Assembly (NCBI RefSeq): GCF_000236165.1
Contig: NZ_CM001373.1
Coordinates: 1,812,777 to 1,876,776 of the forward strand
DNA length: 64,000 nucleotides
Source: Fluoribacter dumoffii NY 23
GTDB lineage: Bacteria; Pseudomonadota; Gammaproteobacteria; Legionellales; Legionellaceae
Direction: 5' to 3'
Positions 1 through 9,836 of this stretch are shown one piece after another. A model generated the notes under the pieces. That model saw nothing but the letters and a program-made list of their open reading frames with translations, searched no databases and was not told where the DNA came from. Positions within the stretch are counted from its first letter, which is position 1, and the number at the start of each line of letters is the position of its first letter. The translations under genes were made by a program, and so were the position numbers.

Positions 1-740
1 TTTAATGCCATAGGATTACCTGACATTTCCAAACCGACGTCAAAACCTTCGAGCATTCCCAGCTCAGCGGTAACATCGGATAATTTTTCATACTTGACAT
101 TTACTGTCCGGATGCCGCCCATCTTGCGAGCCAAATCCAGACGGTAATCATTCACATCAGTAATAACTACGTGGCGTGCCCCTATATGTTTTACTATAGC
201 AGCGGCCATGATACCAATCGGGCCTGCACCAGTAATCAATACATCCTCCCCGACTACATCGAAAGCCAGCGCGCAATGAGTCGCATTACCAAAGGGGTCA
301 AGGATGGAAGCCTGCTCTCCGGTAATATTATCAGGAAGGACAATCACATTGGTGGCGGGTATGGATAAATATTCGGCAAAACAACCGGGTCTATTAACTC
401 CAACCCCTAATGTATTACGGCAAAGATGGCGCTTTCCCGCACGGCAATTTCGGCAGAAACCACAAGTTATATGCCCTTCGCCAGAAACACGTTGGCCTAC
501 CTGGAGTCCCTGGACTTCCTGGCCTACTGCAACAATTTCACCATAAAATTCATGACCTACAGTCATAGGTACAGGAATAGTCGCTTGCGCCCATTCATCC
601 CAGGAATAAATATGAATGTCAGTACCACAAATCGCTGTTTTTTTAATCTTAATTAACACATCGTTGACGCCATACTCAGGGATAGCGACTTCTTCCATCC
701 AAATTCCAGGTTCCTTTTTCGCCTTGACTAATGATTTCAT
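1..740 (-). CDS. tdh: L-threonine 3-dehydrogenase, 3' end cut by window edge
   Basis: Zinc-dependent medium-chain dehydrogenase that oxidises L-threonine to 2-amino-3-ketobutyrate with NAD+. The visible 246 residues start at ATG 740 (an AGG lies 7 bases upstream) and run off the left edge, so the C-terminal third is missing. Motifs seen: [10 protein letters not shown] with the catalytic zinc cysteine near residue 38, GHEFYGE, a structural-zinc cluster of four cysteines ([15 protein letters not shown]), and the nucleotide-binding stretch [12 protein letters not shown]. It lies 52 bases downstream of kbl on the same strand, the classic threonine-to-glycine operon. Legionella relies on amino acids as carbon source, so a catabolic role fits. 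Assignment is firm. Confidence 0.97.
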   Translation of the reverse strand, partial: MKSLVKAKKEPGIWMEEVAIPEYGVNDVLIKIKKTAICGTDIHIYSWDEWAQATIPVPMTVGHEFYGEIVAVGQEVQGLQVGQRVSGEGHITCGFCRNCRAGKRHLCRNTLGVGVNRPGCFAEYLSIPATNVIVLPDNITGEQASILDPFGNATHCALAFDVVGEDVLITGAGPIGIMAAAIVKHIGARHVVITDVNDYRLDLARKMGGIRTVNVKYEKLSDVTAELGMLEGFDVGLEMSGNPMAL

Positions 741-760
741 AAAAGTACCTCAAAAAAAGA

Positions 761-782
761 TTTTCTCTGCATTAAGAGAAAA
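761..782. other. small hairpin between kbl and tdh
   Basis: A 7-bp stem TTTTCTC / GAGAAAA with an 8-base loop sits in the 52-base gap between kbl and tdh. It could tune tdh expression or mark an RNA processing point. It is short and AT-rich, so it may mean nothing. Confidence 0.2.
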
Positions 783-792
783 TGCCTTTACT

Positions 793-1977
793 TTAAATAA
801 CAGAAAATTCCTTACCTACAATCTCAAATGCCTCAATGGCTTTATCCAAATGATGTAACTCATGCGCCGCAGACATTTGGGTACGAATTCGTGCCAATCC
901 TTTAGGTACTACGGGATAGGAAAAACCAACCACATAAATGCCTAATTCAAGTAAACGGTTCGCCATACGTCCGGCCAAACTTGCATCTCCCAACATAACC
1001 GGGATAATGGGATGTTCCCCAGGAATTAATTGAAATCCTAATTTGCTCATTCCTTCGCGAAAATAACGGCTGTTGCGCTTTAATTTTTCTGCCAGATGGT
1101 TATCCTTCATCAAATTATCCAAAACAATGCAGGAAGTGTGTGCAATTACTGGGGCCAAAGTATTTGAGAACAAATAGGGTCTGGACCGTTGCCGCAACCA
1201 GTCAACAATTGTTTGATTTGAGGTAGTGTAACCGCCTGAAGCACCTCCCAAAGCCTTACCCAGGGTGCCGGTAATGATATCAATACGATCACTGACCCCA
1301 AAATGCTCAGGGGTTCCGCGGCCATTTTCGCCCATAAAACCTACGGCATGGGAATCATCTACCATTACCATGGCATCATATTTGTCTGCCAACTCACAAA
1401 TGGCTGGAAGATTTGCCAAAATTCCGTCCATTGAAAATACTCCGTCTGTAGCAATCAAACGAAATCGGGCATTTTTAGCAGCAATCAATTGTTCTTCCAA
1501 AGCTTTCATATCGTTGTTCGCATAGCGATAACGGGCTGCTTTACAAAGCCGAACCCCGTCAATGATACTGGCATGGTTCAATGCATCGCTAATGATGGCA
1601 TCCTCTTCACCTAGTAAAGTTTCAAAAAGCCCTGTATTTGCATCGAAACATGAGGAATATAATATAGTATCTTCTTTGCTTAAAAATTGGCTTATTTTCT
1701 GCTCGAGTTGTTTATGAGGGGTTTGTGTACCACAAATAAACCGTACCGAGGCCATTCCATAACCGTATTGAGCGAGCGCTTTTTGGCCTTCAGCAATCAG
1801 TTTGGGGTCATTGGCCAAACCTAGATAGTTATTCGCGCAAAGATTAATTACTTCTTTATGATTTACTGTGACATCAGCTTGTTGCTGACTGGAAATAACA
1901 CGTTCGCTTTTATATAAACCCTCGCTTTTAAGTGTCGCTATTTCAGCTTGCAAATATTCTGTAAATTGCTCAAGCAC
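793..1977 (-). CDS. kbl: glycine C-acetyltransferase (2-amino-3-ketobutyrate CoA ligase)
   Basis: PLP-dependent alpha-oxoamine synthase that splits 2-amino-3-ketobutyrate with CoA into glycine and acetyl-CoA, completing the threonine route begun by Tdh. It has 394 residues, the usual family length. The PLP lysine sits in GTLGKALGG (K241), and DDSHAVGF and FSNTLAP are also family motifs. The start is GTG at 1977 with a good TAGGAG six bases upstream. It is the first gene of a kbl-tdh pair, and the divergent 358-base region upstream must carry its promoter. Confidence 0.97.
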   Translation of the reverse strand: MLEQFTEYLQAEIATLKSEGLYKSERVISSQQQADVTVNHKEVINLCANNYLGLANDPKLIAEGQKALAQYGYGMASVRFICGTQTPHKQLEQKISQFLSKEDTILYSSCFDANTGLFETLLGEEDAIISDALNHASIIDGVRLCKAARYRYANNDMKALEEQLIAAKNARFRLIATDGVFSMDGILANLPAICELADKYDAMVMVDDSHAVGFMGENGRGTPEHFGVSDRIDIITGTLGKALGGASGGYTTSNQTIVDWLRQRSRPYLFSNTLAPVIAHTSCIVLDNLMKDNHLAEKLKRNSRYFREGMSKLGFQLIPGEHPIIPVMLGDASLAGRMANRLLELGIYVVGFSYPVVPKGLARIRTQMSAAHELHHLDKAIEAFEIVGKEFSVI

Positions 1978-2335
1978 AGTATTCTCCTATATGTTAAAGT
2001 ATTACAATATTTCAAAACCCATTTAACAGGCGCTTTCGAAATAAGGCCAAATCAATTTAGAAAACCATTAAAAATTGCGGATCATATCAAACTTTAAACA
2101 GAGTCACCACGAAATTAAGGATTCAAACATTATTTCTTAGCACATGCGCTATTTTTTTGCTAAGATTGAGCCCAAGTTTTAAAAGTGTGTTGACAATTCG
2201 CTTCTGCCACCTCGTTTCACAGCTTCCGGGGATTCTAAAATTTCAAATGTGGATCACCGCGAATAAGTCACTGAACGGCGGCTTTAGCAAATGAATAGTC
2301 AATCTTTATCTAAAACAATCAACACGGTAGAGCAA
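1978..2335. other. divergent intergenic region kbl / pcm-like gene
   Basis: This 358-base non-coding stretch separates two divergent genes and should hold both promoters. A TTGACA lies at 2190-2195 facing the methyltransferase gene, but no convincing -10 sits at the right distance. I see no tRNA, repeat or riboswitch. Confidence 0.3.
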
Positions 2336-2989
2336 ATGAGTTATCAAAGCGCACGCATTAATATGGTTAAGCAGCAACTTCGAACTGGCGATGTTCTAAA
2401 TGAATCCATACTTAATTTGTATGAAATTGTATTCAGACATGAATTTGTTCCCGAACAATTTGTAAATTTTGCTTACTCAGACATGCAAATCCCTCTTAAT
2501 CATGGTCAGCGCATGCTAACCCCTTTGGAAGAAGGGCAAATTTTGCAATCCCTCGACCTGCAAGGTCATGAAACAGTTTTGGAAGTCGGAACCGGCAGTG
2601 GATTTTTTACTGCATTATTAAGTAAATTATGTAAAAAAGTAATCAGCGTTGATTATTATGCTGACTTTACCGCCAATGCGGCAAATCAACTAAAAAAACA
2701 TCACTGCGATAATGTGGAACTAATCACTGGGGATGCAAGCCAGGGTTGGTTAGAAAATGCTCCCTATGATGTAGTTGTTTTCACCGGTGCCGTAGAAAAA
2801 ATAAACGAAACCCATAAATTGCAGATTCTTCCTGGAGGCAAGTTATTTGCCATAGAAGGAAAAGCACCTGTAATGCAAGGTCGTTTATATGAACTGGATC
2901 ATGAGGAACATTGGCATGACACCATCATTTTTGAAACAAACATTCCTTTACTGATCGATAAATCAAAACCAAAAGAATTTGTTTTCTAG
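2336..2989 (+). CDS. protein-L-isoaspartate O-methyltransferase family protein
   Basis: SAM-dependent methyltransferase of the PCMT fold, which in its classical form repairs isoaspartyl residues in aged proteins. The SAM motif LEVGTGSG lies near residues 82-89, with acidic motif II in VISVDYYADF. I chose ATG 2336 (217 residues, beginning MSYQSARINMVKQQLRTG) because the protein core begins there; an in-frame ATG at 2291 would add 15 unremarkable residues. The gene ends 11 bases before tolC, so the two are probably co-transcribed, and ttcA follows. The substrate is uncertain, because divergent PCMT-fold proteins next to tolC need not repair isoaspartate. Confidence 0.82.
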   Translation: MSYQSARINMVKQQLRTGDVLNESILNLYEIVFRHEFVPEQFVNFAYSDMQIPLNHGQRMLTPLEEGQILQSLDLQGHETVLEVGTGSGFFTALLSKLCKKVISVDYYADFTANAANQLKKHHCDNVELITGDASQGWLENAPYDVVVFTGAVEKINETHKLQILPGGKLFAIEGKAPVMQGRLYELDHEEHWHDTIIFETNIPLLIDKSKPKEFVF

Positions 2990-3000
2990 GGATTAGTTTA

Positions 3001-4374
3001 ATGAAAAAATTGCTGTTCTGCTCTTTCATGACTTTGGGTTTGTCCTCCTCCCTTTTTGCTGCAACAGATTTAATGGATATCTATCATCAGGCTCTGGAAA
3101 ACGATCCAATCTTCAAGAATGCTTATGATACTTACATGGCAAATGCAGAAGCGCTTCCGCAAGCACGCGCTGCATTGCTTCCTCAAGTTGGCATTACTGC
3201 CAAAGCCACTCGAAACGTTTTCCACGTAAACGATGGTATTTTTACCATTCGAGACGATTATTACAATTCCAGAATGTGGCAGGTTTCTGCCTCTCAGGCT
3301 ATTTTCAATTATCAGGCATGGGCTAGAGTCCAACAAGCAAAAGCTTCCGTAAAAGCAGCACAGGCTACCTTCAATGATGCAGCCCAGGATTTGATTCTTA
3401 GAACAGCCAAAGCCTACTTTGATGTACTTTTTGCCCAGGATACTTTAAATTTTGCTGAAGCAAAAAAACGCGCCAACATGCGCCAGTATGAGCAAGCAAA
3501 ACAGCGTTTTGAAGTAGGCCTTGATCCCATTACTTCAGTTTATGAGGCAAAAGCGGCCTACGATCAATCCGTAGCTACAGTTATTGCCTCGCGTAATAAT
3601 CAAATTAATCAAAGCGAGAATTTAAGAAAACTGACCAACCATGTTTACGAAGTAATAGCACCGCTGCGAAACGGAAAAATTCCACTTATCAAACCGGAAC
3701 CCAACATTGTAGAACAGTGGATTGATACAGGGCTTAAACAAAACTATAAGCTGTTGTCGGCCAAATACAATCTGGAAGTGGCGCGGGAAAATATGAAAGC
3801 GCTTTCGGCAGGGAATTGGCCTACCATTGCACTGCAAGGAAGTACAGCTGAAACATCCAATGAGATAAACTCAACGAATCCTTTATTGCCTGCTACCCAA
3901 AAATTATCATCGGTGGGTTTAGCCTTAAATTTCCCTGTATTCCAGGGAGGACTGGTACGCTCGCAAACGCGGCAAGCCCAGCATAACTTCCAGGCAACCA
4001 GCGAACGCGTTGAGCAATCCTACAGGGATGTTGTAGTCAATAGCCGGATTGCTTTTAATACGATCACCGATGGAATTAGCAAAGTAAAAGCAGACAGACA
4101 AACAGTGATATCGCAACAAAATTCATTGGAAAGTACAGAGGCCCAATTTGAAGTGGGTACCCGCACCATGGTGGATGTAGTAAATGCACAACAGCGTTTG
4201 TTTGAAGCGCAAAATCAGCTTGCCAATGATCAATACAGTTTGATTAATGCGGTTTTAACCCTGAAATACTTGGCCGGAACATTAAATGTGAATGATCTGG
4301 AGTTAATCAATTCCTGGTTAGAAACAACTCGAATCAATACCAAGCTGCCGATTGCAAGCAAAACCACCAAATAA
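3001..4374 (+). CDS. tolC: TolC family outer membrane efflux channel
   Basis: Outer membrane channel of tripartite efflux pumps and type I secretion systems. It has 457 residues with an N-terminal signal peptide (charged MKK, hydrophobic core, cleavage near SLFA-ATD). Two long alpha-helical OEP repeats follow, each with the pattern RxAQANLxxV/VDVVNAQQRLFEAQ, and the family phrase LNFPVFQGG is present. No pump component is encoded nearby, as is common for a TolC that serves several pumps. It sits 11 bases downstream of the methyltransferase and 22 bases upstream of ttcA. Confidence 0.95.
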   Translation: MKKLLFCSFMTLGLSSSLFAATDLMDIYHQALENDPIFKNAYDTYMANAEALPQARAALLPQVGITAKATRNVFHVNDGIFTIRDDYYNSRMWQVSASQAIFNYQAWARVQQAKASVKAAQATFNDAAQDLILRTAKAYFDVLFAQDTLNFAEAKKRANMRQYEQAKQRFEVGLDPITSVYEAKAAYDQSVATVIASRNNQINQSENLRKLTNHVYEVIAPLRNGKIPLIKPEPNIVEQWIDTGLKQNYKLLSAKYNLEVARENMKALSAGNWPTIALQGSTAETSNEINSTNPLLPATQKLSSVGLALNFPVFQGGLVRSQTRQAQHNFQATSERVEQSYRDVVVNSRIAFNTITDGISKVKADRQTVISQQNSLESTEAQFEVGTRTMVDVVNAQQRLFEAQNQLANDQYSLINAVLTLKYLAGTLNVNDLELINSWLETTRINTKLPIASKTTK

Positions 4375-4396
4375 CTATTTTTTAGGTTTTTAAATC

Positions 4397-5239
4397 ATGT
4401 CCAATCCGTCTCAAGTTGAAAAAAAATTATTGCATTATACAGGCAAAGCCATCGCAGATTTTAACATGATCCAGAAAGGAGATCGGGTCATGGTCTGTTT
4501 ATCAGGTGGCAAGGATTCCTTTACTCTTTTAACTATACTGGAGCAGTTACGTCGGCGTTCTGGTAATAAGTTTGAACTTTTTTCCTTTACTTTGGATCAG
4601 GCGCAACCCGGTTGGGATGATTCCGCTTTACGCCAATGGCTTGCTGATCGCGCCATCCCTCATGAAATACTTACCCGTGATACCTACAGCATTGTCAAAG
4701 AGAAAATTCCAGAAGGTAAAACATACTGCTCTTTATGCTCACGCCTGCGACGCGGTATTATTTATCGTTATGCAGAGGAACAGGGCTATAACAAAATCGC
4801 CCTCGGCCATCATCGGGATGACTTGGTTCGTACTCTCATGATGTCTATCTTATATAATGGTGATATTCGCTCCATGCCACCCAAGTTACTCAGTGACAAT
4901 AAAAAACATATAGTCATCAGGCCATTATGTTATGTTCAGGAAAAAGACATCATTACCTTCGCCCAGGAACAATCCTACCCTATCATTCCCTGTACTCTTT
5001 GCGGATCCCAGGAAAATCTGATGCGTAAAAAAGTAACGCATTTAATTAATCAGCTTGCCGAGGAAAACCCCAAAGTTCCAAGCAATATTCTGCATGCGCT
5101 GCAAAGTCTTAAGCCGAGTCAACTTATGGATCAAAGCATGTGGAATTTCAAAAATCTTGAGCAAGGATTAATTACCCCTCAGGTAACTGCGATGGATGAA
5201 GTTTTTAGTACAGAGGAATTTGAACCGCTTGAAACATAA
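4397..5239 (+). CDS. ttcA: tRNA 2-thiocytidine biosynthesis protein TtcA
   Basis: ATP- and iron-sulfur-dependent enzyme that thiolates cytidine 32 in tRNA. It has 280 residues. The PP-loop SGGKDS lies at residues 36-41. Cysteine pair C111/C114 (CSLCS) and a second pair C199/C202 (CTLC) match the cysteine layout that binds the Fe-S cluster in the TtcA family. The acidic C-terminal tail is not conserved. It begins 22 bases after tolC and is followed by a terminator-like hairpin, so it is probably the last gene of the pcm-like/tolC/ttcA unit. Confidence 0.95.
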   Translation: MSNPSQVEKKLLHYTGKAIADFNMIQKGDRVMVCLSGGKDSFTLLTILEQLRRRSGNKFELFSFTLDQAQPGWDDSALRQWLADRAIPHEILTRDTYSIVKEKIPEGKTYCSLCSRLRRGIIYRYAEEQGYNKIALGHHRDDLVRTLMMSILYNGDIRSMPPKLLSDNKKHIVIRPLCYVQEKDIITFAQEQSYPIIPCTLCGSQENLMRKKVTHLINQLAEENPKVPSNILHALQSLKPSQLMDQSMWNFKNLEQGLITPQVTAMDEVFSTEEFEPLET

Positions 5240-5266
5240 AACCTAAAGTTTAAAATTAATTCCAAA

Positions 5267-5287
5267 CCGGATACGCTATGTATCCGG
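5267..5287 (+). terminator. hairpin after ttcA, likely terminator
   Basis: An 8-bp perfect stem CCGGATAC / GTATCCGG with a 5-base loop lies 28 bases after the ttcA stop. It is followed by a pyrimidine-rich CCTCCTCCCCTCTTTATTTC rather than a clean T-run. Position and stem strength suggest a terminator. Confidence 0.5.
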
Positions 5288-5529
5288 GATCCTCCTCCCC
5301 TCTTTATTTCTTTCCTGGCCTCTGGTTAATTCAACCCCGAATAAAAACAAATAAACTTATTGATCAATTTTCAATCAAAAAGAAAATCAAAACACCAAGG
5401 TCTTAACTAAAACGCAACATTTTAATAACATTTTTGTTACAATCATGTTTTAATAAACAACACTTTAGTCTAAAATTACAAGCATTTCTCTTAGTTTGAT
5501 TATCACTTTGTTAATAGGGAACCTAATCA

Positions 5530-7839
5530 ATGTTTACGAATACACAGGTTGATTCACGCATATTTCGAATTTATCTCAAACGTTATTTTAAATTTGATTT
5601 TATTGCCGCCATAGTCGTATTTCTTGTTGCCATCCCTTTATGCCTAGGTATTGCTTTAGCGTCTGGGGCACCACTTTTTTCTGGAATTTTAAGTGGGATT
5701 ATTGGTGGGGTCATTGTGGGTTTTTTAAGTCAGTCCCACGTCAGTGTCAGCGGACCTGCTGCAGGGATGGCTGCTGTGGTAGTAGCTGCTATTGCCCATA
5801 TTGGCGATTTCAACTCATTTTTAGTTGCTTTATTGCTTGCAGGTGTCCTTCAAGTCATCATAGGAAGTTTAAGAGCGGGATTTGTCGCGGACTATGTACC
5901 CTCCAACGTGGTCCAGGGTCTTCTTTGCGCAATAGGTATTCTATTAATCATCAAGCAATTACCCCTCGCATTTACCCTCTCTGCAGATTTCAATGAACTT
6001 AAAACTCATTTGCTGGAAACCACTGAGGAAATCAAATTAAGCCCTATCCTTGCTTTATACCATCACCTCAACACTGGGGCGATGTTAATTACAGTACTTT
6101 CAATAACCACATTAATCTATTTTGATTTGACGAAAAATAAGATTCTTAAGGAAATACCTGCCCCGATTCTCGTCGTGATTTTGGGGGTTTTGCTAAATGA
6201 ACTTTTTTTATGGACTGATTCAAGTCTGGTACAGAATTCACCGCAGCTTGTAAATATACCTCATACGGATGGTTTTCAGGAGCTGATTAGTAAACTCGAA
6301 TACCCTAATTGGTCTGCACTTTCCAATCCCCAGGTCTATATTTATGCTTGTATCATAGCCATTGTTGCATCGCTTGAAACATTATTAAACCTCAAAGCAG
6401 GAGAAAAACTGGATAAAAAACGCCGCCATCCTTCAACAAACCGAGAATTGATTGCCCAAGGGGTTGGAAACCTGACTGCAGGTTTGATCGGGGGAATTCC
6501 CGTGACCTCAGTTATCGTGAGAACCTCCGTTAATATTCAGGCAGGCTCCATAAGTAAAATATCTACTATCTTACACGGTATTTTCATTTTCTTGGCCGTC
6601 ATGTTAATTCCGGGAACTTTAAATAAAATACCTTTGTCTTCACTCGCTGCCATCCTGATTTATACAGGTTATAAATTAAATAAACCCTCTATTTACCGCT
6701 CAATTTATGCCCAGGGAAGCGACCGCTTTATTCCCTTTATTGTCACCATAATGGGTATCATCATCTTCAATTTATTGACCGGCATTTTAATTGGACTTGC
6801 TGTGAGCTTGTTCTATATCCTGAAATCAAATAGCCAGGCACGGATAAATATCCTTAAAGAGATCCATCCTACTGGGGAAATTAATCGTCTGGTCCTCCCC
6901 CAACAAATGACATTTCTTAATAAAGCTGCCCTGATTGCTGAACTTGACTCCATACCCAGAGAGTCACAACTCATTATTGATGCGCGCTATACTCAGTACA
7001 TTGATAAGGAAATTTCAGAGTTGCTCAAAGAATTTAAAGAGGAACAGGCGCCTAATAAAAAAATCGCTCTAAATCTTATTGGTTTTAAAGAGCATTACAA
7101 GGTGCATAACTATATTGATTTCATCAATGTAACAACCTATGACGTGCAATCACACTTATCCCCAGCACAAGTATTGAATATTCTCCACGAAGGAAATCAG
7201 CGCTTTCTCAACGACACGCTGATTCACCGCTCAAACCAGGTGGATATCAAGCATACAGCCAAGGCACAGCACCCGATTGCCATTGTACTTGGCTGCATTG
7301 ATTCAAGAGTGCCTGTAGAAACAATTTTTGATATGAGTTTTGGAGATATCTTTTGCGTGCGTGTCGCTGGTAATGTAGTGAATAATGATGTATTGGCCAG
7401 TATTGAATACGCGTGCAATGTCGTGGGAGTTAAGCTTATTATAGTTCTTGGCCATTCGCGTTGCGGCGCCATTCAGTCTGCATGTGATGGAGTGGAGAAA
7501 GGCCATATTACGGAATTACTGGCTAAAATTAAACCTGCAATTAATGCCGAGATTCAAACCTCTGAAAATCGTCACAGTAAAAATAACACCTTTGTGAACC
7601 ACGTTACCGAGTTAAACGTAGCCAATGCAATGCAAGGAATTTATGAGCAAAGCCCAATTCTCCATGAAATGATTGAAGAAAATGATATTGCCATGGTGGG
7701 TGCTGTTTATGACGTGCAAACAGGTAAAGTTCATTATAAAAATTATGCCCATGAGCTGCGCCAACTAGGTGGAAAGGAGAATGAGCATTTGGCTTCCAAA
7801 TTAAATGCCTTATTAGAAGAAGCTAAAATTAAGGTATAA
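5530..7839 (+). CDS. SulP transporter - STAS - beta-carbonic anhydrase fusion
   Basis: Three parts in one 769-residue chain. Residues ~15-440 are a SulP (SLC26-like) inner membrane anion transporter with about a dozen hydrophobic helices and the motif SVSGPAAGMAAV. Residues ~455-535 resemble a short STAS domain. Residues ~540-769 are a beta-class carbonic anhydrase with zinc ligands C589 (in CIDSR, with the D591/R593 dyad), H642 and C645 (in GHSRCGAI). The ligand set is complete, so the anhydrase looks active. Such fusions are taken to import bicarbonate (or another anion) and equilibrate it with CO2 at the inner face. No STAS serine is obvious. It stands alone between two hairpins and is transcribed on its own. 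Confidence 0.93.
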   Translation: MFTNTQVDSRIFRIYLKRYFKFDFIAAIVVFLVAIPLCLGIALASGAPLFSGILSGIIGGVIVGFLSQSHVSVSGPAAGMAAVVVAAIAHIGDFNSFLVALLLAGVLQVIIGSLRAGFVADYVPSNVVQGLLCAIGILLIIKQLPLAFTLSADFNELKTHLLETTEEIKLSPILALYHHLNTGAMLITVLSITTLIYFDLTKNKILKEIPAPILVVILGVLLNELFLWTDSSLVQNSPQLVNIPHTDGFQELISKLEYPNWSALSNPQVYIYACIIAIVASLETLLNLKAGEKLDKKRRHPSTNRELIAQGVGNLTAGLIGGIPVTSVIVRTSVNIQAGSISKISTILHGIFIFLAVMLIPGTLNKIPLSSLAAILIYTGYKLNKPSIYRSIYAQGSDRFIPFIVTIMGIIIFNLLTGILIGLAVSLFYILKSNSQARINILKEIHPTGEINRLVLPQQMTFLNKAALIAELDSIPRESQLIIDARYTQYIDKEISELLKEFKEEQAPNKKIALNLIGFKEHYKVHNYIDFINVTTYDVQSHLSPAQVLNILHEGNQRFLNDTLIHRSNQVDIKHTAKAQHPIAIVLGCIDSRVPVETIFDMSFGDIFCVRVAGNVVNNDVLASIEYACNVVGVKLIIVLGHSRCGAIQSACDGVEKGHITELLAKIKPAINAEIQTSENRHSKNNTFVNHVTELNVANAMQGIYEQSPILHEMIEENDIAMVGAVYDVQTGKVHYKNYAHELRQLGGKENEHLASKLNALLEEAKIKV

Positions 7840-7862
7840 GCTTTTTCAGGTTTTTACCCCCT

Positions 7863-7910
7863 GACAGCGAAGCAAAAGTAATCCAATAAAACAGGTTGCG
7901 CTTCGCTGTC
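7863..7910. terminator. 11-bp stem-loop between SulP fusion and proS
   Basis: The arms GACAGCGAAGC (7863-7873) and GCTTCGCTGTC (7900-7910) are perfectly complementary, with a 26-base loop. There is no T-run after it. Position 24 bases after the stop suggests transcription termination or mRNA end protection for the transporter gene. Confidence 0.4.
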
Positions 7911-7953
7911 CCCCTGCCTGTCTTAATGATCTGTTATTGAAAAGAAACTTCTG

Positions 7954-7959
7954 TATAAT
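7954..7959 (+). promoter_or_regulatory. candidate -10 box of proS
   Basis: A perfect TATAAT lies 38 bases before the proS ATG, placing a start site near 7966 and a short leader. No good -35 stands 16-18 bases upstream (TTGAAA at 7937 is too close), so the promoter is only a candidate. AGGAGCAGAA precedes the ATG. Confidence 0.4.
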
Positions 7960-7997
7960 GCTTTCCAATCTAGAATATCACTACTTCAGGAGCAGAA

Positions 7998-9701
7998 ATG
8001 CGTGCATCTCAATGGTTTTTAGCAACTCTTAAAGAAACTCCAAGCGATGCGGAGATTGTTTCCCATAAGTTAATGCTAAGAACAGGAATGATTCGGAAGC
8101 TGGGCTCAGGACTTTATACCTGGATGCCTTTGGGTTTAAAAGTTTTGCGCAAAGTAGAGCAAATAGTACGCGAAGAAATGAATCGCATCCATTCCATGGA
8201 ATTACTAATGCCTGCAGTACAACCTGCAGAACTGTGGCAAGAAACTGGGCGTTGGGAAACATTTGGTGGGCAGCTTCTTACTATGAAAGATTCCAATGAT
8301 CGGGAATATTGCTTTGGCCCTACCCATGAAGAAGTAATCACCGATATCATGCGCAACGAATTGCAATCCTATAAACAATTGCCTGCGAGCTTTTATCAAA
8401 TCCAGACTAAGTTTCGCGATGAAATTAGGCCGCGCTTTGGTGTAATGCGGGCGCGGGAATTTATCATGAAGGATGCTTATTCGTTCCATTTGAATTTGGA
8501 AAGCCTGCAAAACACTTATAAGGATATGTATCAAGCTTATTGCCGTATTTTTGATCGCATGGGTTTAAAATACCGTGCAGTGGAAGCAGATACAGGAGCT
8601 ATCGGCGGCTCTGCATCTCATGAATTTCAAGTGTTGGCTGACTCTGGAGAAGATTTGATCTTCTACAGCGATAAAGGAGATTATGCGGCAAATATTGAGC
8701 AAGCGACCAGCTTAAGACCTGAAAAAGCCATTCCTGCCAAACAAAAAATGATTTTGGTGGATACCCCAAATCAAAAAACAATAGCCGAAGTAGCACACTT
8801 TATGGGTGTAAGCAGCAGTCAAACTGTTAAGACACTGATTGTAAAAGGAAGTGAACATCCCATGGTTGCATTGGTTTTAAGAGGCGATGATGAATTAAAT
8901 GAGGTCAAGGCAACCAAACATCCTTTAGTCGATTCTCCCTTACAATTTATTGATGAAGAGACAGTCCTTAAAAGCTTGAAAGCACCTATCGGATCATTAG
9001 GACCAGTCAATTTATCGATTCCAGTGATTGCCGATCATCATGCATTGGCCATGGATTCTTTTATTTGTGGCGCCAATCAGCCGGACAAACATTATCAATA
9101 TGCTGCCTGGGATAAAGACATCACTGATTATCTGGAATATGACTTGCGTAACGTAAAAGAAGGTGACATTAGCCCCGATGGTAAAGGCATCCTGCATTCT
9201 TGTCGTGGTATTGAAGTAGGCCATGTGTTTCAGTTAGGTGATAAATATGCCAAAGCCATGAATGCCTCAGTAATTAACGAACAAGGCCAATTAGAAACCA
9301 TGTTAATGGGATGTTATGGTTTAGGTATTACCCGGGTTGTTGCTGCAGCTATCGAACAACATCACGATGAGCAGGGAATTATCTGGCCTCAAAACATCGC
9401 CCCCTTCCAGGTGGTCATTATTCCTTTAAACGGACATCGCTCGGAAGCAGTTAAAATGCAAGCCGATGCCCTTTATGAACGTTTAAAAGAGTTGGGCGTC
9501 GATGTTTTAATTGATGATCGTAATGAGCGGGCAGGTGTATTATTTGCGGATCAGGACTTAATTGGTATCCCGCATCGTATCATTGTAAGTGATCGAAACC
9601 TGGAGCAAAATTGCATTGAATATAAAAATCGGGCAACGGGAGAAATGCAACAGCTAAGCCTCGATAGAGCAATTGATGCAATAGTAAAACTCCTGTCATA
9701 A
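7998..9701 (+). CDS. proS: prolyl-tRNA synthetase
   Basis: Class II aminoacyl-tRNA synthetase that charges tRNA-Pro. At 567 residues it is the bacterial-type form with an editing insertion. Seen in order: class II motif 1 region ([20 protein letters not shown]), motif 2 region ([23 protein letters not shown], given here only as [10 protein letters not shown]), the YbaK-like editing insert at ~residues 240-380 with VKTLIVKG, motif 3 [10 protein letters not shown], and the anticodon-binding domain from ~residue 465. The start ATG has AGGAG upstream. It is monocistronic between hairpins. Confidence 0.97.
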   Translation: MRASQWFLATLKETPSDAEIVSHKLMLRTGMIRKLGSGLYTWMPLGLKVLRKVEQIVREEMNRIHSMELLMPAVQPAELWQETGRWETFGGQLLTMKDSNDREYCFGPTHEEVITDIMRNELQSYKQLPASFYQIQTKFRDEIRPRFGVMRAREFIMKDAYSFHLNLESLQNTYKDMYQAYCRIFDRMGLKYRAVEADTGAIGGSASHEFQVLADSGEDLIFYSDKGDYAANIEQATSLRPEKAIPAKQKMILVDTPNQKTIAEVAHFMGVSSSQTVKTLIVKGSEHPMVALVLRGDDELNEVKATKHPLVDSPLQFIDEETVLKSLKAPIGSLGPVNLSIPVIADHHALAMDSFICGANQPDKHYQYAAWDKDITDYLEYDLRNVKEGDISPDGKGILHSCRGIEVGHVFQLGDKYAKAMNASVINEQGQLETMLMGCYGLGITRVVAAAIEQHHDEQGIIWPQNIAPFQVVIIPLNGHRSEAVKMQADALYERLKELGVDVLIDDRNERAGVLFADQDLIGIPHRIIVSDRNLEQNCIEYKNRATGEMQQLSLDRAIDAIVKLLS

Positions 9702-9725
9702 TACAAATCTGTTTTATTTTTTAGA

Positions 9726-9749
9726 CCGGATTAGCGCTGGTTAATCCGG
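9726..9749. terminator. palindromic hairpin between convergent proS and LRR gene
   Basis: The arms CCGGATTA and TAATCCGG enclose an 8-base loop GCGCTGGT. It lies between two convergent genes, where a bidirectional terminator is expected. The same core recurs at 18766-18791 and 37475-37505, so it may be one copy of a small dispersed palindrome. Confidence 0.5.
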
Positions 9750-9836
9750 GTGTTTCGTCCGGGTTTCAGTCACCCTCCACCACCCACCTTTTTCAGTCTG
9801 TATGCACTCTGATTATTGATGCTTTCTCAATTCGTA

